A DNA stretch of 64,000 nt, from the NCBI GenBank assembly GCA_964059195.1, contig CAXKWD010000009.1:151523890-151587889 (forward strand). The letters are read 5' to 3'. Below, piece after piece: positions 12,851 through 23,466 of the stretch; the stretch's first letter is position 1; each line of letters opens with the position of its first letter. The translations under genes and the position numbers were made by a program. Source of the stretch: Ectobius pallidus. Lineage: Eukaryota; Arthropoda; Insecta; Blattodea; Ectobiidae. Under the pieces are notes generated by a model. It was not told the origin of the DNA. It made no database searches and saw nothing but the letters and a program-made list of their open reading frames with translations.

Positions 12851-15777
12851 ATCAATATGAGAAATAGCCAAGGGGTTTAGATGGCTGGTCTTCGGACTGT
12901 GAAGACAGTGGTTCGAATCCCAGTCAAGTCCAATTTTAAGTTTAAAAATCATTCAAAGTAGTACAACGTAGTTAAAATTTAACTAATATATTATCAATAT
13001 GAGAAATAGCCGAGGGGTTTAGATGGCTGGTCTTCGGACTGTGAAGACAGTGGTTCGAATCCCAGTCAAGTCCAATTTTAAGTTTAAAAATCATTCAAAG
13101 TAGTATAACGTAGTTAAAATTTAACTAATATATCAATATGAGAAATAGCCAAGGGGTTTAGATGGCTGGTCTTCGGACTGTGTAGACAGTGGTTCGAATC
13201 CCAGTCGAGACAAATTTTAAGTTTAAAAATCATTCAAAGTAGTATAACGTAGTTAAAATTTAACTAATATATTATCAATATGAGAAATAGCCGAGGGGTT
13301 TAGACGGCTGGTCTTCGGACTGTGAAGACAGTGGTTCGAATCCCAGTGGAGACAAATTTTAAGTTTAAAAATCATTCAAAGTAGTATAACGTAGTTAAAA
13401 TTTAACTAATATATCAATATGAGAAATAGCCAAGGGGTTTAGATGGCTGGTCTTCGGACTGTGGAGACAGTGGTTCGAATCCCAGTCGAGACAAATTTTA
13501 AGTTTAAAAATCATTCAAAGTAGTATAACGTAGTTAAAATTTAACTAATATATTATCAATATGAGAAATAGCCGAGGGGTTTAGATGGCTGGTCTTCGGA
13601 CTGTGGAGACTTTGGTTCGAATCCCAGTCGAGACAAATTTTAAGTTTAAAAATCATTCAAAGTAGTATAACGTAGTTAAAATTTAACTAATATATCAATA
13701 TGAGAAATAGCCAAGGGGTTTAGATGGCTGGTCTTCGGACTGTGAAGACAGTGGTTCGAATCCCAGTCAAGTCCAATTTTAAGTTTAAAAATCATTCAAA
13801 GTAGTATAACGTAGTTAAACTTTAACTAATATATCAATATGAGAAATAGCCAAGGGGTTTAGATGGCTGGTCTTCGGACTGTGGAGACAGTGGTTCGAAT
13901 CCCAGTCGAGACTAATTTTAAGTTTAAAAATCATTCAAAGTAGTATAACGTAGTTAAAATTTAACTAATATATCAATATGAGAAATAGCCGAGGGGTTTA
14001 GATGGCTGGTCTTCGGACTGTGGAGACTTTGGTTCGAATCCCAGTCGAGACAAATTTTAAGTTTAAAAATCATTCAAAGTAGTATAACGTAGTTAAAATT
14101 TAACTAATATATCAATATGAGAAATAGCCAAGGGGTTTAGATGGCTGGTCTTCGGACTGTGAAGACAGTGGTTCGAATCCCAGTCAAGTCCAATTTTAAG
14201 TTTAAAAATCATTCAAAGTAGTACAACGTAGTTAAAATTTAACTAATATATTATCAATATGAGAAATAGCCGAGGGGTTTAGATGGCTGGTCTTCGGACT
14301 GTGAAGACAGTGGTTCGAATCCCAGTCAAGTCCAATTTTAAGTTTAAAAATCATTCAAAGTAGTATAACGTAGTTAAAATTTAACTCGTATATTATCAAT
14401 ATGAGAAATAGCCAAGGGGTTTAGATGGCTGGTCTTCGGACTGTGAAGACAGTGGTTCGAATCCCAGTCAAGTCCAATTTTAAGTTTAAAAATCATTCAA
14501 AGTAGTATAACGTAGTTAAAATTTAACTAATATATCAATATGAGAAATAGCCAAGGGGTTTAGATGGCAGGTCTTCGGACTGTGGAGACAGTGGTTCGAA
14601 TCCCAGTCAAGTCCAATTTTAAGTTTAAAAATCATTCAAAGTAGTATAACGTAGTTAAACTTTAACTAATATATCAATATGTGAAATAGCCAAGGGGTTT
14701 AGATGGCTGGTCTTCGGACTGTGGAGACAGTGGTTCGAATCCCAGTCGAGACTAATTTTAAGTTTAAAAATCATTCAAAGTAGTATAACGTAGTTAAAAT
14801 TTAACTAATATATCAATATGAGAAATAGCCGAGGGGTTTAGATGGCTGGTCTTCGGACTGTGGAGACTTTGGTTCGAATCCCAGTCGAGACAAATTTTAA
14901 GTTTAAAAATCATTCAAAGTAGTATAACGTAGTTAAAATTTAACTAATATATCAATATGAGAAATAGCCAAGGGGTTTAGATGGCTGGTCTTCGGACTGT
15001 GAAGACAGTGGTTCGAATCCCAGTCAAGTCCAATTTTAAGTTTAAAAATCATTCAAAGTAGTACAACGTAGTTAAAATTTAACTAATATATTATCAATAT
15101 GAGAAATAGCCGAGGGGTTTAGATGGCTGGTCTTCGGACTGTGAAGACAGTGGTTCGAATCCCAGTCAAGTCCAATTTTAAGTTTAAAAATCATTCAAAG
15201 TAGTATAACGTAGTTAAAATTTAACTAATATATTATCAATATGAGAAATAGCCAAGGGGTTTAGATGGCTGGTCTTCGGACTGTGAAGACAGTGGTTCGA
15301 ATCCCAGTCAAGTCCAATTTTAAGTTTAAAAATCATTCAAAGTAGTATAACGTAGTTAAAATTTAACTAATATATCAATATGAGAAATAGCCAAGGGGTT
15401 TAGATGGCTGGTCTTCGGACTGTGTAGACAGTGGTTCGAATCCCAGTCGAGACAAATTTTAAGTTTAAAAATCATTCAAAGTAGTATAACGTAGTTAAAA
15501 TTTAACTAATATATTATCACTATGAGAAATAGCCGAGGGGTTTAGATGGCTGGTCTTCGGACTGTGAAGACAATGGTTCGAGTCCCAGTTAAGTCCAATT
15601 TTAAGTTTAAAAATCATTCAAAGTAGTATAACGTAGTTAAAATTTAACTAATATATCAATATGAGAAATGGCCAAGGGGTTTAGATGGCTGGTCTTCGGA
15701 CTCTGAAGCCAGTGGTTCGAGTCCCAGTAAATACAAATTTTAAGTTTACAAATCATAACAAGTAATATATGAGAGTG

Positions 15778-15900
15778 AAAACTCGAATTAAATATCAACA
15801 TGAGAAATAGCCGAGGTCGTTGGAGGGACTGACTTCGGATAGCAAGGTGAGTGGTTCGAGTCGCGGTGAGGATAAGTTTTAAACATTTACATTAAAATGT
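15778..15900 (+). repeat. Degenerate right edge of the array
   Basis: Last recognisable unit: GAAATAGCCGAGGTCGTTGG, a disturbed hairpin, then GGTTCGAGTCGCGG and GTTTTAAAC. The B box has a changed end (TCG for TCC). The unit before it (15664-15777) is also divergent. This mirrors the decay at the left edge. Confidence 0.75.
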
Positions 15901-15973
15901 AGTCTATCAGTTAGCAAAAAAAAAATCTAATAAACTAGCATATGACGTGAAGTACTTGTTTACTTTCGGACTT

Positions 15974-16085
15974 AGAATAATTTCCTGAAATCTTGAAGGC
16001 TCTGGGCTTCGAGTCTCTGGATCTCGAGAATAATTTCTAGAAATCTTGAAAGCTCTGGGCTTTGAGTCTCTGGATCTCAAGCCCA
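15974..16085 (+). repeat. Direct duplication of a ~56-bp segment
   Basis: Two adjacent copies, about 15974-16028 and 16029-16085, both reading GAATAATTTC, then AAATCTTGAA, GCTCTGGGCTT and GAGTCTCTGGATCTC. They differ at a few positions. No coding meaning is visible. Confidence 0.75.
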
Positions 16086-16164
16086 GGGCCTTGCATTTCT
16101 GAGAATCTTTCTAGACGAAAAATGGCGGTAAATTGAATATAAGAATACATACAAACCTTGTACT

Positions 16165-16470
16165 TGTATCGAAGCCTCGTGGCGCAGTGGTCTAATGCGG
16201 AGTGCTTCGGATGGAAGGGTGCAGGGCACGGATACCACTCCTGGCAAGGTTTTCTGTAAAATCTAATTCTGTGCGAAATTCCAGCCAGGAGCCAGCGAGC
16301 TGCCAGAATCCGGCCAGCTGGGTTTTTAGAATTTTCTGCTGGATGGGATGGAAAATTGAATGACATGATTGAATTGCAACCGGCAAAAAAATTTACAATG
16401 GCTGCAAGCGTTGGAGGGCTGTCCTTCAAACGCTAGGGTACCGGGTTCGAATCTACATAAAACCAATTTT
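16165..16470 (+). repeat. tRNA-derived SINE-like sequence, possibly composite
   Basis: CGTGGCGCAGTGGTCTAATG near 16178-16197 is a good A box in a tRNA-like D arm. A clean B box (GGGTTCGAATC) appears only near 16444, after a GTTGGAGGGCTGTCCTTC segment like the array edge units, so two pieces may be joined. A minus-strand frame of 130 codons (16037-16429) covers the region, but it is explained by the repeat and I do not call it a gene. Confidence 0.5.
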
Positions 16471-16529
16471 TATTTTTATTGTATTTTATTTTATTTTCCA
16501 TAGTAAATACTCATAACACAGAAATTTTG

Positions 16530-16569
16530 CCCATGCTTCCAATCTAAAGGTCGTTGGTTCGAATCCAGC

Positions 16570-16607
<38 letters not shown>

Positions 16608-16695
16608 TTTTGTTTTTTTTTGTTTAGAACAATTTTACGATCAAAAAATTGTGAGGATTCGAAGCATCGACCTTTAGATTCAAGATTTGCATTTT
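16530..16695. repeat. Inverted pair of tRNA-like tails around a poly(T) run
   Basis: The left arm holds AATCTAAAGGTCG and GGTTCGAATCC (B box). The right arm, near 16643-16687, holds the reverse complement of a similar sequence (GATTCGAAGC, then CGACCTTTAGATT). Between them is a run of about 40 T with a few G. Two tRNA-derived retroposon ends joined through their A/T tails would give this picture; a hairpin is also possible. Confidence 0.55.
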
Positions 16696-17054
16696 AGGCA
16701 ATTGACAACTATTGATTTACATAGTATATGTAGTGAACCTGAAATTCCAAATTGATTTTTAAAAATCGATGTAAATTTTCAGATCCCCGTAACTCAGAAA
16801 TACATTTTTCTGAAACACACGCATATACATATATATATATATAACAAATATTTCCTGGGAAGCGCTCACACGATTTTCTCTTACTTTTACTGCAGTTTTA
16901 CTCGGAAAATTATGATTTTGTCAATTTCTCTAAAATTGCTGCAACATTAACCATTTTTAATAAGAAAACTGAAATTTTCTGAGGGGTAGTTGTAAGCTAT
17001 TCCTATTTTCAGATTTATTTCACCTCATGAAAAATACAGCGCACTTCTTCATTG

Positions 17055-17560
17055 AGGTCACTTACTCCCTCTGATTTTTTCCCTTGCTTCCTATTACTTT
17101 CCTTTCATCATTCCATATTTTTCTTTTCTTCATATCTCCCTCTCTTTTTCCCTACCATGCCTCATTCCTTTCACAATACCCTATTTTACTTTCTAATTTC
17201 CCATTCTGCTTTTCCTTCATCTTCCTCTGTCTGTCTCTTTTCATAATTCTTTCCCTCCTACCTTCTACCTAGCTTTTATACTTAACCTTCTTTCTAGTCA
17301 TTAAGCAAACCTTTCCTTTTCTATTTCTCACCTTTGTTTCTGCCCCTCGCTTCTACGAATTATCACCTTTCATCATTCCTTCCCTCCTATCTCTCCCTTC
17401 TACCTTTCTTCAGTCCTCTGTTCCCTTTCCTTCACACACTCCCTATCTTACTTTCTGTTCTTTCCTTTATTTCTCTTATCCCTTCATTCCTTTACTATTT
17501 CCCTTCCTCTATTCTTTCAACTCCTACTACCTTCTGTATCCTTCCAAATCTTAAGAAAGT
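17055..17560 (+). repeat. Polypyrimidine tract, ~500 bp
   Basis: The plus strand is almost only C and T for about 500 bases (TTCCCTT, TCTCCCTCTC, CCTTCCT motifs), with few purines. Several overlapping plus-strand frames rich in Ser, Phe, Leu and Pro result from this composition and are not genes. Such a strand-asymmetric tract may form triplex DNA, but mirror symmetry is poor. Confidence 0.75.
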
Positions 17561-17580
17561 AAATCAATAAATTATGGTTA

Positions 17581-17937
17581 TGAATGAGTGATTTAAGTTA
17601 AATAGATTCCAACTCAAATTCTTACCATGAGAATAGAATTAATTGCATTTTCATGGTTAAACTGACTGATGTATGCAGGACAGAAAAAGTCATGTGAGTG
17701 CTTCATACCAGATTTTGTTGTTGCGGCCCTTAAAAAATGCCCTTCTGATCCTTGCCTGCTGCTGTTTGAAAAAAGCATATTTCTCATAGTGATATATAAT
17801 ATAATTTATATTTAGATTGATATATCTAAAAGCTGTACTTAAAATACTTTGAGCCAAAATATACAAATGTACAAAAATTGACCACAATTACAAAAATGAT
17901 AAATTATGTTTATTCCGTATATAATTACAATAATCAT
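17581..17937. other. Unassigned AT-rich sequence
   Basis: Between the pyrimidine tract and the hAT element. Nothing recognised; the 65-codon minus frame here is low complexity. Confidence 0.4.
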
Positions 17938-17945
17938 GATTAAAC

Positions 17946-19022
17946 CAGTGGCGGCCTCTGATCATGTTGCAGTGTTGCACAACGACCAGTTTTTAATGTA
18001 AAGAATATTTAGATTTTTTTTATTATAGTACTGCATATGCCTACTATTAAACTACTTCGAAATCGTCCTTGTGGTAGGTTTTTATTATCTATAAACACGA
18101 TTCACGCGATATTTAACAATTTTAAATCATTTAAACATTTAAATGCAGAGGGTCGTCGCTCTCCGAAAGCCACGACTTGCTGCCTCATCTTGCCGGCTAG
18201 TAACGGGTGCGAGAGGCTTGACTGCGTGGTAATACTCCCGGGGTTTAAAGGTTTTGGGAGTCGCTTTCAATCTGCAAACAAGGCGTGATTCTTGTCTTCA
18301 CGTCTAGAGCACGTCGCGTCGGCTGCTGTGTGCAAGCAAGTAAGAGCGCGAGCTTTGAACTATGAAGTCCCTCACAGAGATGCTAATTGCCAATGTAGTC
18401 ACTTTGTGGCGAAACCTATATTGCTAATTTCATCGATCTATTAGACACTAAATTAAACTCCCTGGCTCTACATCCCTAGAGGGACTAGGCCTACTATCCG
18501 ACATCCTACTTCTCAATCATGTATCTCCTCAATTTGTATCAGGAGGCTGAGTACACCCCATTCCAGACCTCCCTACTTCAGAAAAATTCGATTAAGCACC
18601 GGGGAACGAACCCAACCTAATATTTACCAACTTATCCATGAGCTAGAAACTTGAAATTTGGCAGCTTTTAGCCTACAACCGACGGAAAATTCCAAAAAGT
18701 TCAAAATTTTATTTTTTTACCCTCCAAAAAGAAACTTTGAAAATTTTTACAGGCATTAATGTTGACCCACTTCCACATGAGCTAGAAATCTGAAATTTGA
18801 CAGACTTATAGCTTTTAGCGTGTAACCGACGAGAAAATTCCAGAATGTTCTAAATTTTAAACGTTTACCTCAGAAAAATCTTAAAGTCGTTCCGCAGATT
18901 TTTTTAAGGTTTAGTATGGCTAAGTAGTTATTATGGGCTACGACAGTCTAAATACAATAAAGGAATTATAATTCGTGTAAAATAGTGCAACACCCTGTTC
19001 CTACACCCACGATCCGCCACTG
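17946..19022. mobile_element. Non-autonomous hAT element with CAGTGGCGG ends
   Basis: Seen: starts CAGTGGCGG and ends CCGCCACTG (inverted). It is flanked by an exact 8-bp direct repeat GATTAAAC at 17938-17945 and 19023-19030. Known: hAT elements begin with CAGNG-type ends and make 8-bp target duplications. The 1077-bp interior has no transposase frame; it holds a CpG-rich part (18140-18350) and a nested R4 repeat. The perfect duplication suggests a fairly recent insertion. Confidence 0.88.
18630..18860 (-). repeat. Dispersed repeat family R4, copy 1 (two tandem units)
   Basis: Two units, each with GAGCTAGAAA, GAAATTTG, CTTTTAGC and a CCGACGRRAAAATTCC block. Read in reverse they match TTTCTAGCTCAT and AAAAGCTATAAGTG at 48475-48775, and related sequence at 54890-54970 and 62190-62265. 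The class is unknown. This copy lies inside the hAT element. Confidence 0.6.
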
Positions 19023-19030
19023 GATTAAAC

Positions 19031-19673
19031 ATTAAAATTCAGATTGTGTAAAATGTTATAAGCATGTAGGCCTAATGCCGACTGTGTATAGGCATTATTT
19101 TTGAAGTTATTAGTGACAATATTGTACCTACAGGAATCATATATGATTCATTAATCTTTATATTGCAGTCGCTAGTGAAATTTTAATTGCAATATATTCA
19201 ATAAAGTTTTTCCTTAATAAATATTCATTTTATGTACGACTTTTTTAAAGACAAACATGAGGAAAACCTATAAAACTTTATAGTCAATATTTCATAGCAA
19301 ATCTTGGCTAACTTTTGTCGCTATGTACATTAGGAAACATAACAGAATAGCATTTTAGAATGAAAATTGTGGACTAAAGGACTTTTTATAAGCGAAAGAT
19401 TAAGTATTAAAATAAAACCAATTAACACTGACATTTGCTATTATGATATAAGCAGTCAGTGATCCGTATTTAATTACTGGCTTTTAATCACTAACCTAAC
19501 CTTAAATACACAACCAGGAGCAGGCAGAGATCTGGAAGGGCATAAACCCTCGTAACATATCAGCTAATATGTAATGGTCAAAACTTAAAATCTAACATAT
19601 TGTATGTACAAATTAAGGGGATATATATACCTTTACAGCATTGAAACATGCAAGAATTTACATTTTTATATCG
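19031..19673. other. Unassigned AT-rich sequence
   Basis: No reading frame, tRNA-like box or paired terminal repeat recognised between the hAT element and the first mariner-like element. Confidence 0.4.
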
Positions 19674-20327
19674 ACAGGGTGGAGCAAGAAATGTCATACC
19701 ATTTAATTATCTCATAAATATTGTAATATAGCAGTTTCTAACAGTGCTAGTGTAAGCCGAAGTTCATGGAAAATCCGATAGGTGTCACCATGGCAACGAA
19801 CACAAACAGTTTGTAAAATGGTGCACAACGTGCGTTTGAAAGGTGAACGTAAGGTGAAAGTTGTTCTGTTTTTCGCCGAAACGAAGAGTGTAGTTTTGAC
19901 TCAGAGAAGTTTCCGTGCTCACTTTAATACAAGATGGGCTCCTAGCAAGCAGATAATTTACAGACTAACTGAGCAGTTTGTGTTGGAAAAAAGCTATTGT
20001 TCGTACACCTGAAAATATTGAAGCGGTTCGCGTTGCTTTGACTCAAAGTCTGTCTAAAGGGCTTCTGCAGAGTTGGGAATCAGCTCAGAGCAATGGAGTT
20101 GTGCCATGCATTATCTGAAGACTTGTGTCGAAAAGTGGTGACAGATGTAAGGGTTCGTTTACAAGAGATTGTGAGGCAAAAGGGCTCTCATATTAAACAC
20201 GCTCTGCATTAAAGACAAAATTCCATGTCCTAATGATCAATTCTATGCATTCTATGTAAAGCTATAATAAAAATTAATGTGTGTTATGTACAAAATAAAT
20301 GGTATGACATTTCGTGCACCATCCTCT
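19674..20327 (+). mobile_element. Internally deleted Tc1/mariner-like element
   Basis: About 28-bp terminal inverted repeats: AGGGTGGAGCAAGAAATG on the left, and its near reverse complement CATTTCGTGCACCATCCT on the right, each next to ATACCATTT or its reverse complement. It contains the two ends of a transposase. The flanking dinucleotides are not a clean TA pair, so the last bases of the ends have decayed. Confidence 0.75.
19782..20210 (+). pseudogene. Mariner-like transposase remnant (DUF4817 N-terminus joined to C-terminal tail)
   Basis: The first 76 codons give a helix-turn-helix segment with VVLFFAETKSVVLTQRSF and KQIIYRLTEQF, the DUF4817 type found at the N-terminus of insect mariner-like transposases. 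A shifted frame continues with ENIEAVRVALTQSLSK, typical of the next segment. Near 20130-20210 another frame reads VRVRLQEIVRQKGSH, the usual C-terminal tail. The whole DDE catalytic core is missing, so this copy cannot encode an active enzyme. Confidence 0.75.
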
Positions 20328-20428
20328 ATGTCTCATCAACTGATTTTAGTTCCAAATTTTGCATGTATTATGTTCATTCTTTTTACAACAATAATATTTT
20401 ATTCTCATTTCAATAAGAAAATATTTTC

Positions 20429-21059
20429 AAGTGCCAGAATGGTACTTTATGAGATTATGTACGTTACAGGAAAAAGTCTGTCCATCTGTCCATGTGTCTT
20501 TACATGCAATAACTCAAATAGGCTTTATGAGATGTTCACAATACTTGGTGTATGAATTTATAACATCCATAGGAAGAAGCCTATTAATATTGGACCATAT
20601 CGGTTGACCGGTACCGGAGTAATGACTAATTAAAGGTCACATGCTTTTTAAATGGGAAATCATGTCTATACTACAATGCCACATTTCTAATGATTGGGGG
20701 CTTTGACTCCAATGCAGTCAGATGTTTGTTTATTTTGTTGATCAAGTTCAAATGAGTACTGCATGAATACTGTTATATACAGAAGTTATATTAGTGTTAA
20801 ATAATTAGGCCAACGTACATTAAGCAGAGTTCTTTGCCGTGCAATTTGTGAAATGATGACATATTTAAATAATTTCTTATATCAGTGCATACGAGTATGA
20901 ATTAAGATTAAGTACCAAACTTTAGACCTTTGTTCTTCTGTAAGCCCTGCTTAGTGAATCAATCTGGAGCTTAACTCGGAGATAGATTACAAAAATAACT
21001 TCTTTTCTGCATATCACAATTGCAATTATCAGTGATTAAACAAAAGCATTCTGGCACTT
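20429..21059. mobile_element. AAGTGCC-family inverted-repeat element, copy 1
   Basis: Perfect 13-bp terminal inverted repeat: AAGTGCCAGAATG at the left and CATTCTGGCACTT at the right. Inside is one ATAACTCAAATA...CGGTACCGGAGTAATG subrepeat and, toward the right, TAAGCCCTGCTTAGTGAATC. No transposase frame. Copies 2-4 are at 32230, 49185 and 63803, and a right-end fragment lies near 23955. The superfamily is not evident to me. Confidence 0.75.
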
Positions 21060-21491
21060 TGTTGCACTAGTTACCTGAGTTTTATTTATTCTTTTAATGA
21101 TGCGTAGGCCATCCCCTTTCTAATAAATAAAAAAACATGCAAAATTTGATGGACAGATATTAAAAACTGTTAAGTTATTAAGTTTGAAAAAAGAGAAACA
21201 GTTTTTGGTAAACTTGTGGAGAGTTGAAGTCCAGAGGTTTTGCAGATAAATTAAGAAAATTCTTTCACAGTATTAAAGCTAAAAGTTCTTTCTTGATTAC
21301 AAAATGCCTTTTTGAAAAGTGAAAAGGTATATTTTCCCCTTAAAGTAACATGTAAGAAGGAAGAGGAATTGTGAACAATTGGTATTCAATACAGAAAGCA
21401 GTAATTGTGTTATTGAAATAAGTTAACATTAACAACAGCACATAATTGCATTGACTGCGGATACACCTTAGCTTATTAAAGTCTAAATACA
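21060..21491. other. Unassigned AT-rich sequence
   Basis: Nothing recognised between the AAGTGCC element and the hAT-like element, apart from TTACCTGAGTTTTATTT just outside the first, a sequence that also follows copy 3. Confidence 0.35.
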
Positions 21492-21499
21492 GTCATGAC

Positions 21500-23369
21500 T
21501 AGGGCCCGGATGTTTATGTAATATCAAAGTGCAAAATATGTACATAAAAATGTAGTAAATATCAGGGAAATATGTAATAAAATATGTAATAATCACAAAA
21601 TATGTAGTTTAAATTTAATATTTTTAATGCAGTAAATACATGAAAATGTTCACACAAGCTTCTAGACGCTACCTCTAATTTTGACAGTGATTGCAACTTA
21701 GGCCTATATGATTTACCAAATTAAAGGCCCAGTAAAAATGCTTCAGGTATTTTAAAAAAATGTAATGCACTTAAGTTTGTGGATAAATATGTAGCAAAAC
21801 CTTTTGTCCTCGTGCGCTGAAAACGCACTTTCTGAACCCGATTGTCCCATATGAGTTAAGAGTATATTTTTAAAAGATATACGGTATTTATTGTTTGTGT
21901 GCAATTCACTATGTAAAAGTTGATCAAGCTGTGACTTCATGGAACGCCCTATAGTTTTGTTACACACTTAAAACATTACTACTTTCCCGTCCATTGTAAA
22001 AAATTCGTTAATACTCGACCATTGCCTTAGTTTTAATGCAAGGCTAGATGCTATTTATAACAAGTCCACTTCATACACAGATTGATGCAATTTCGTTCTT
22101 AATAAGACTTCCTAGAAAAACTCCTTTAAATCATTCAAATAACGGTATTCTTGCTTACCTGAAACCTAACTGTAACACTTCCTAATTAATTGGTTTCAAT
22201 TTGTAGTACAAAGACCAATGCATTTCGCGAGCCCACCCAGAACCACCGTATTTTGCATTTGTGTTGGAATTCTCAAAGTTAGAAGAATTATCCCTAACTT
22301 TCACAACTGAAATGTTTTCTTTAAGAAAGAAAATTAGCTAATTATTTTAATTATTAATCACTGAAAAATTAAACAAAATTAAATAAAATTTAAATTTTTT
22401 ATGATTTCCTAGATTTTATGTACAAAAATGTTACATTCGTTACATAATATGTAAAATACTAGGAGGTGCCCGCGGCTTCGCCCACGATAATTAATTGAAA
22501 AATTAAAAATTAATAGTATAATAATTATTAAAGCATTATATTTATTAACACTTGCACGCGAATCATTCTTAAACTAAACCATTAATAATTAATGAAACAG
22601 CTAAAATTCCGGCTTTAGAGTACATTCCACGATTAGAAATCGCCACCTGGGAAAACGATCTCAGATTCGATTATGCAGTTCCAAAGATAACTGAACCACT
22701 ACCTTCTAAACTGTATAATTCTCGTGCGTAATTCTCGAGACGGCGGTGGATAATACGTATCGTTTCTCAACTGTTTGTTGACAGATGAATGTGATGTGAA
22801 TTTTATTTGATAAATTCAATGTAATTTTCAGAAATTTCAAGAGAAGGAGTGATTGATTTGGATTTTTAATGTCCGCGATACTTCGAGGATTAAACTATCA
22901 ATATATTAAACCTGATGCCCGCGGCTTCACCCGCCAATATTAATTGACTCCAGGATTTTAAAGAAATTTACACTGGCAGTGTATTAAAAATGTTTGTGGT
23001 TCAGAGCTATGAAAATTGTAAGTAAAAATAAAATTAGAATATTTGTTCATTGTGTTCATTTCACTTAGGCCTTATATAATAAAGAAACGGTTTTACTAAT
23101 TTTGTAGTCGTCATGAAAGTTTACCCTGCGAGAGACGAACATCACCGAGTATACTCGATGTCTCACGAAGCGGGCGAGCGAGCAAGCACGCTATTTAGGG
23201 CCGTTGAATTGTATAAGAGTAGATGTAAAATTACTATGAATATTTAAAAATATGTAAAATAAAACCCAACTATAATCATATCAGAAGCTCAAATAGCAGA
23301 CATTTTTAATTTTTAGTAGTCTACAAGTAAGGGAATAGAATATGTAATTACATAAGAATCCGGGCCCTA
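21500..23369. mobile_element. Non-autonomous hAT element, TAGGG..CGGATG family, copy 1
   Basis: Ends TAGGGCCCGGAT and ATCCGGGCCCTA; exact 8-bp target duplication GTCATGAC at 21492-21499 and 23370-23377. The 1870-bp interior is AT-rich with many AATATGTA words and no transposase frame. It carries inserted Helitron-like ends (22459 and 22911). Other members are at 38299, 50525, 60615 and 61547. The ends and 8-bp duplications point to hAT. Confidence 0.88.
22459..22500 (-). mobile_element. Helitron-like 3' terminus nested in hAT copy
   Basis: Read on the minus strand the segment holds a GC hairpin (GGGCGAAGCCGCGGGC) followed by ACCTCCTAG and then T. A 3' hairpin about 10 nt before CTAG, inserted before T, is the Helitron signature. 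A second, decayed version lies at 22911-22950 (CTGATGCCCGCGGCTTCACCCG on the plus strand). I could not place the matching 5' TC ends. Confidence 0.55.
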
Positions 23370-23466
23370 GTCATGACTAATGAAGATATGCCTATGTGTT
23401 TTGTAGCATTACTTACGCATAGGCCTATAACAATAAATGTGTAACACTTTTTAAATATCCTAAATA

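Larger units (their letters stand above)
3213..15777 (+). repeat. Satellite-like tandem array of ~90 tRNA-like units (139-142 bp each)
   Basis: Seen: successive GAAATAGCC starts at 3213, 3352, 3491 and 3630 are exactly 139 bp apart; some units carry an extra TAT before CAATATGAG and are 142 bp. All units point the same way. Each holds TAGCC(A/G)AGGGGT (fits a pol III A box), a hairpin GTCTTC-7 nt-GAAGAC or its wobble form with GGAGAC, GGTTCGAATCC or GGTTCGAGTCC (perfect B box), and TTTT about 14 nt after the B box. An AT-rich spacer holds CAAAGTAGTATAACGTAG. Known: A and B boxes bind TFIIIC, and four T residues can end pol III transcription. Inference: a homogenised satellite seeded by a tRNA-derived sequence; transcription is not shown. 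Confidence 0.93.

Noticed and set aside
3213..15777. CRISPR-like array
   Set aside because: Regular spacing, but the whole unit repeats; there are no unique spacers and the genome is eukaryotic.
3213..15777. Cluster of functional tRNA genes
   Set aside because: Units lack an acceptor stem, a proper T stem and U33, so they are tRNA-like only.
16037..16429. 130-codon minus-strand frame
   Set aside because: It lies over tRNA-derived repeat sequence and a 56-bp duplication; the peptide is a by-product of the repeat.
17052..17570. Several plus-strand frames rich in Ser, Phe, Leu and Pro
   Set aside because: Direct consequence of the polypyrimidine tract.
20277..20555. 92-codon plus-strand frame
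   Set aside because: It spans the end of a mariner-like element and the start of an AAGTGCC element, so it is an accidental fusion.
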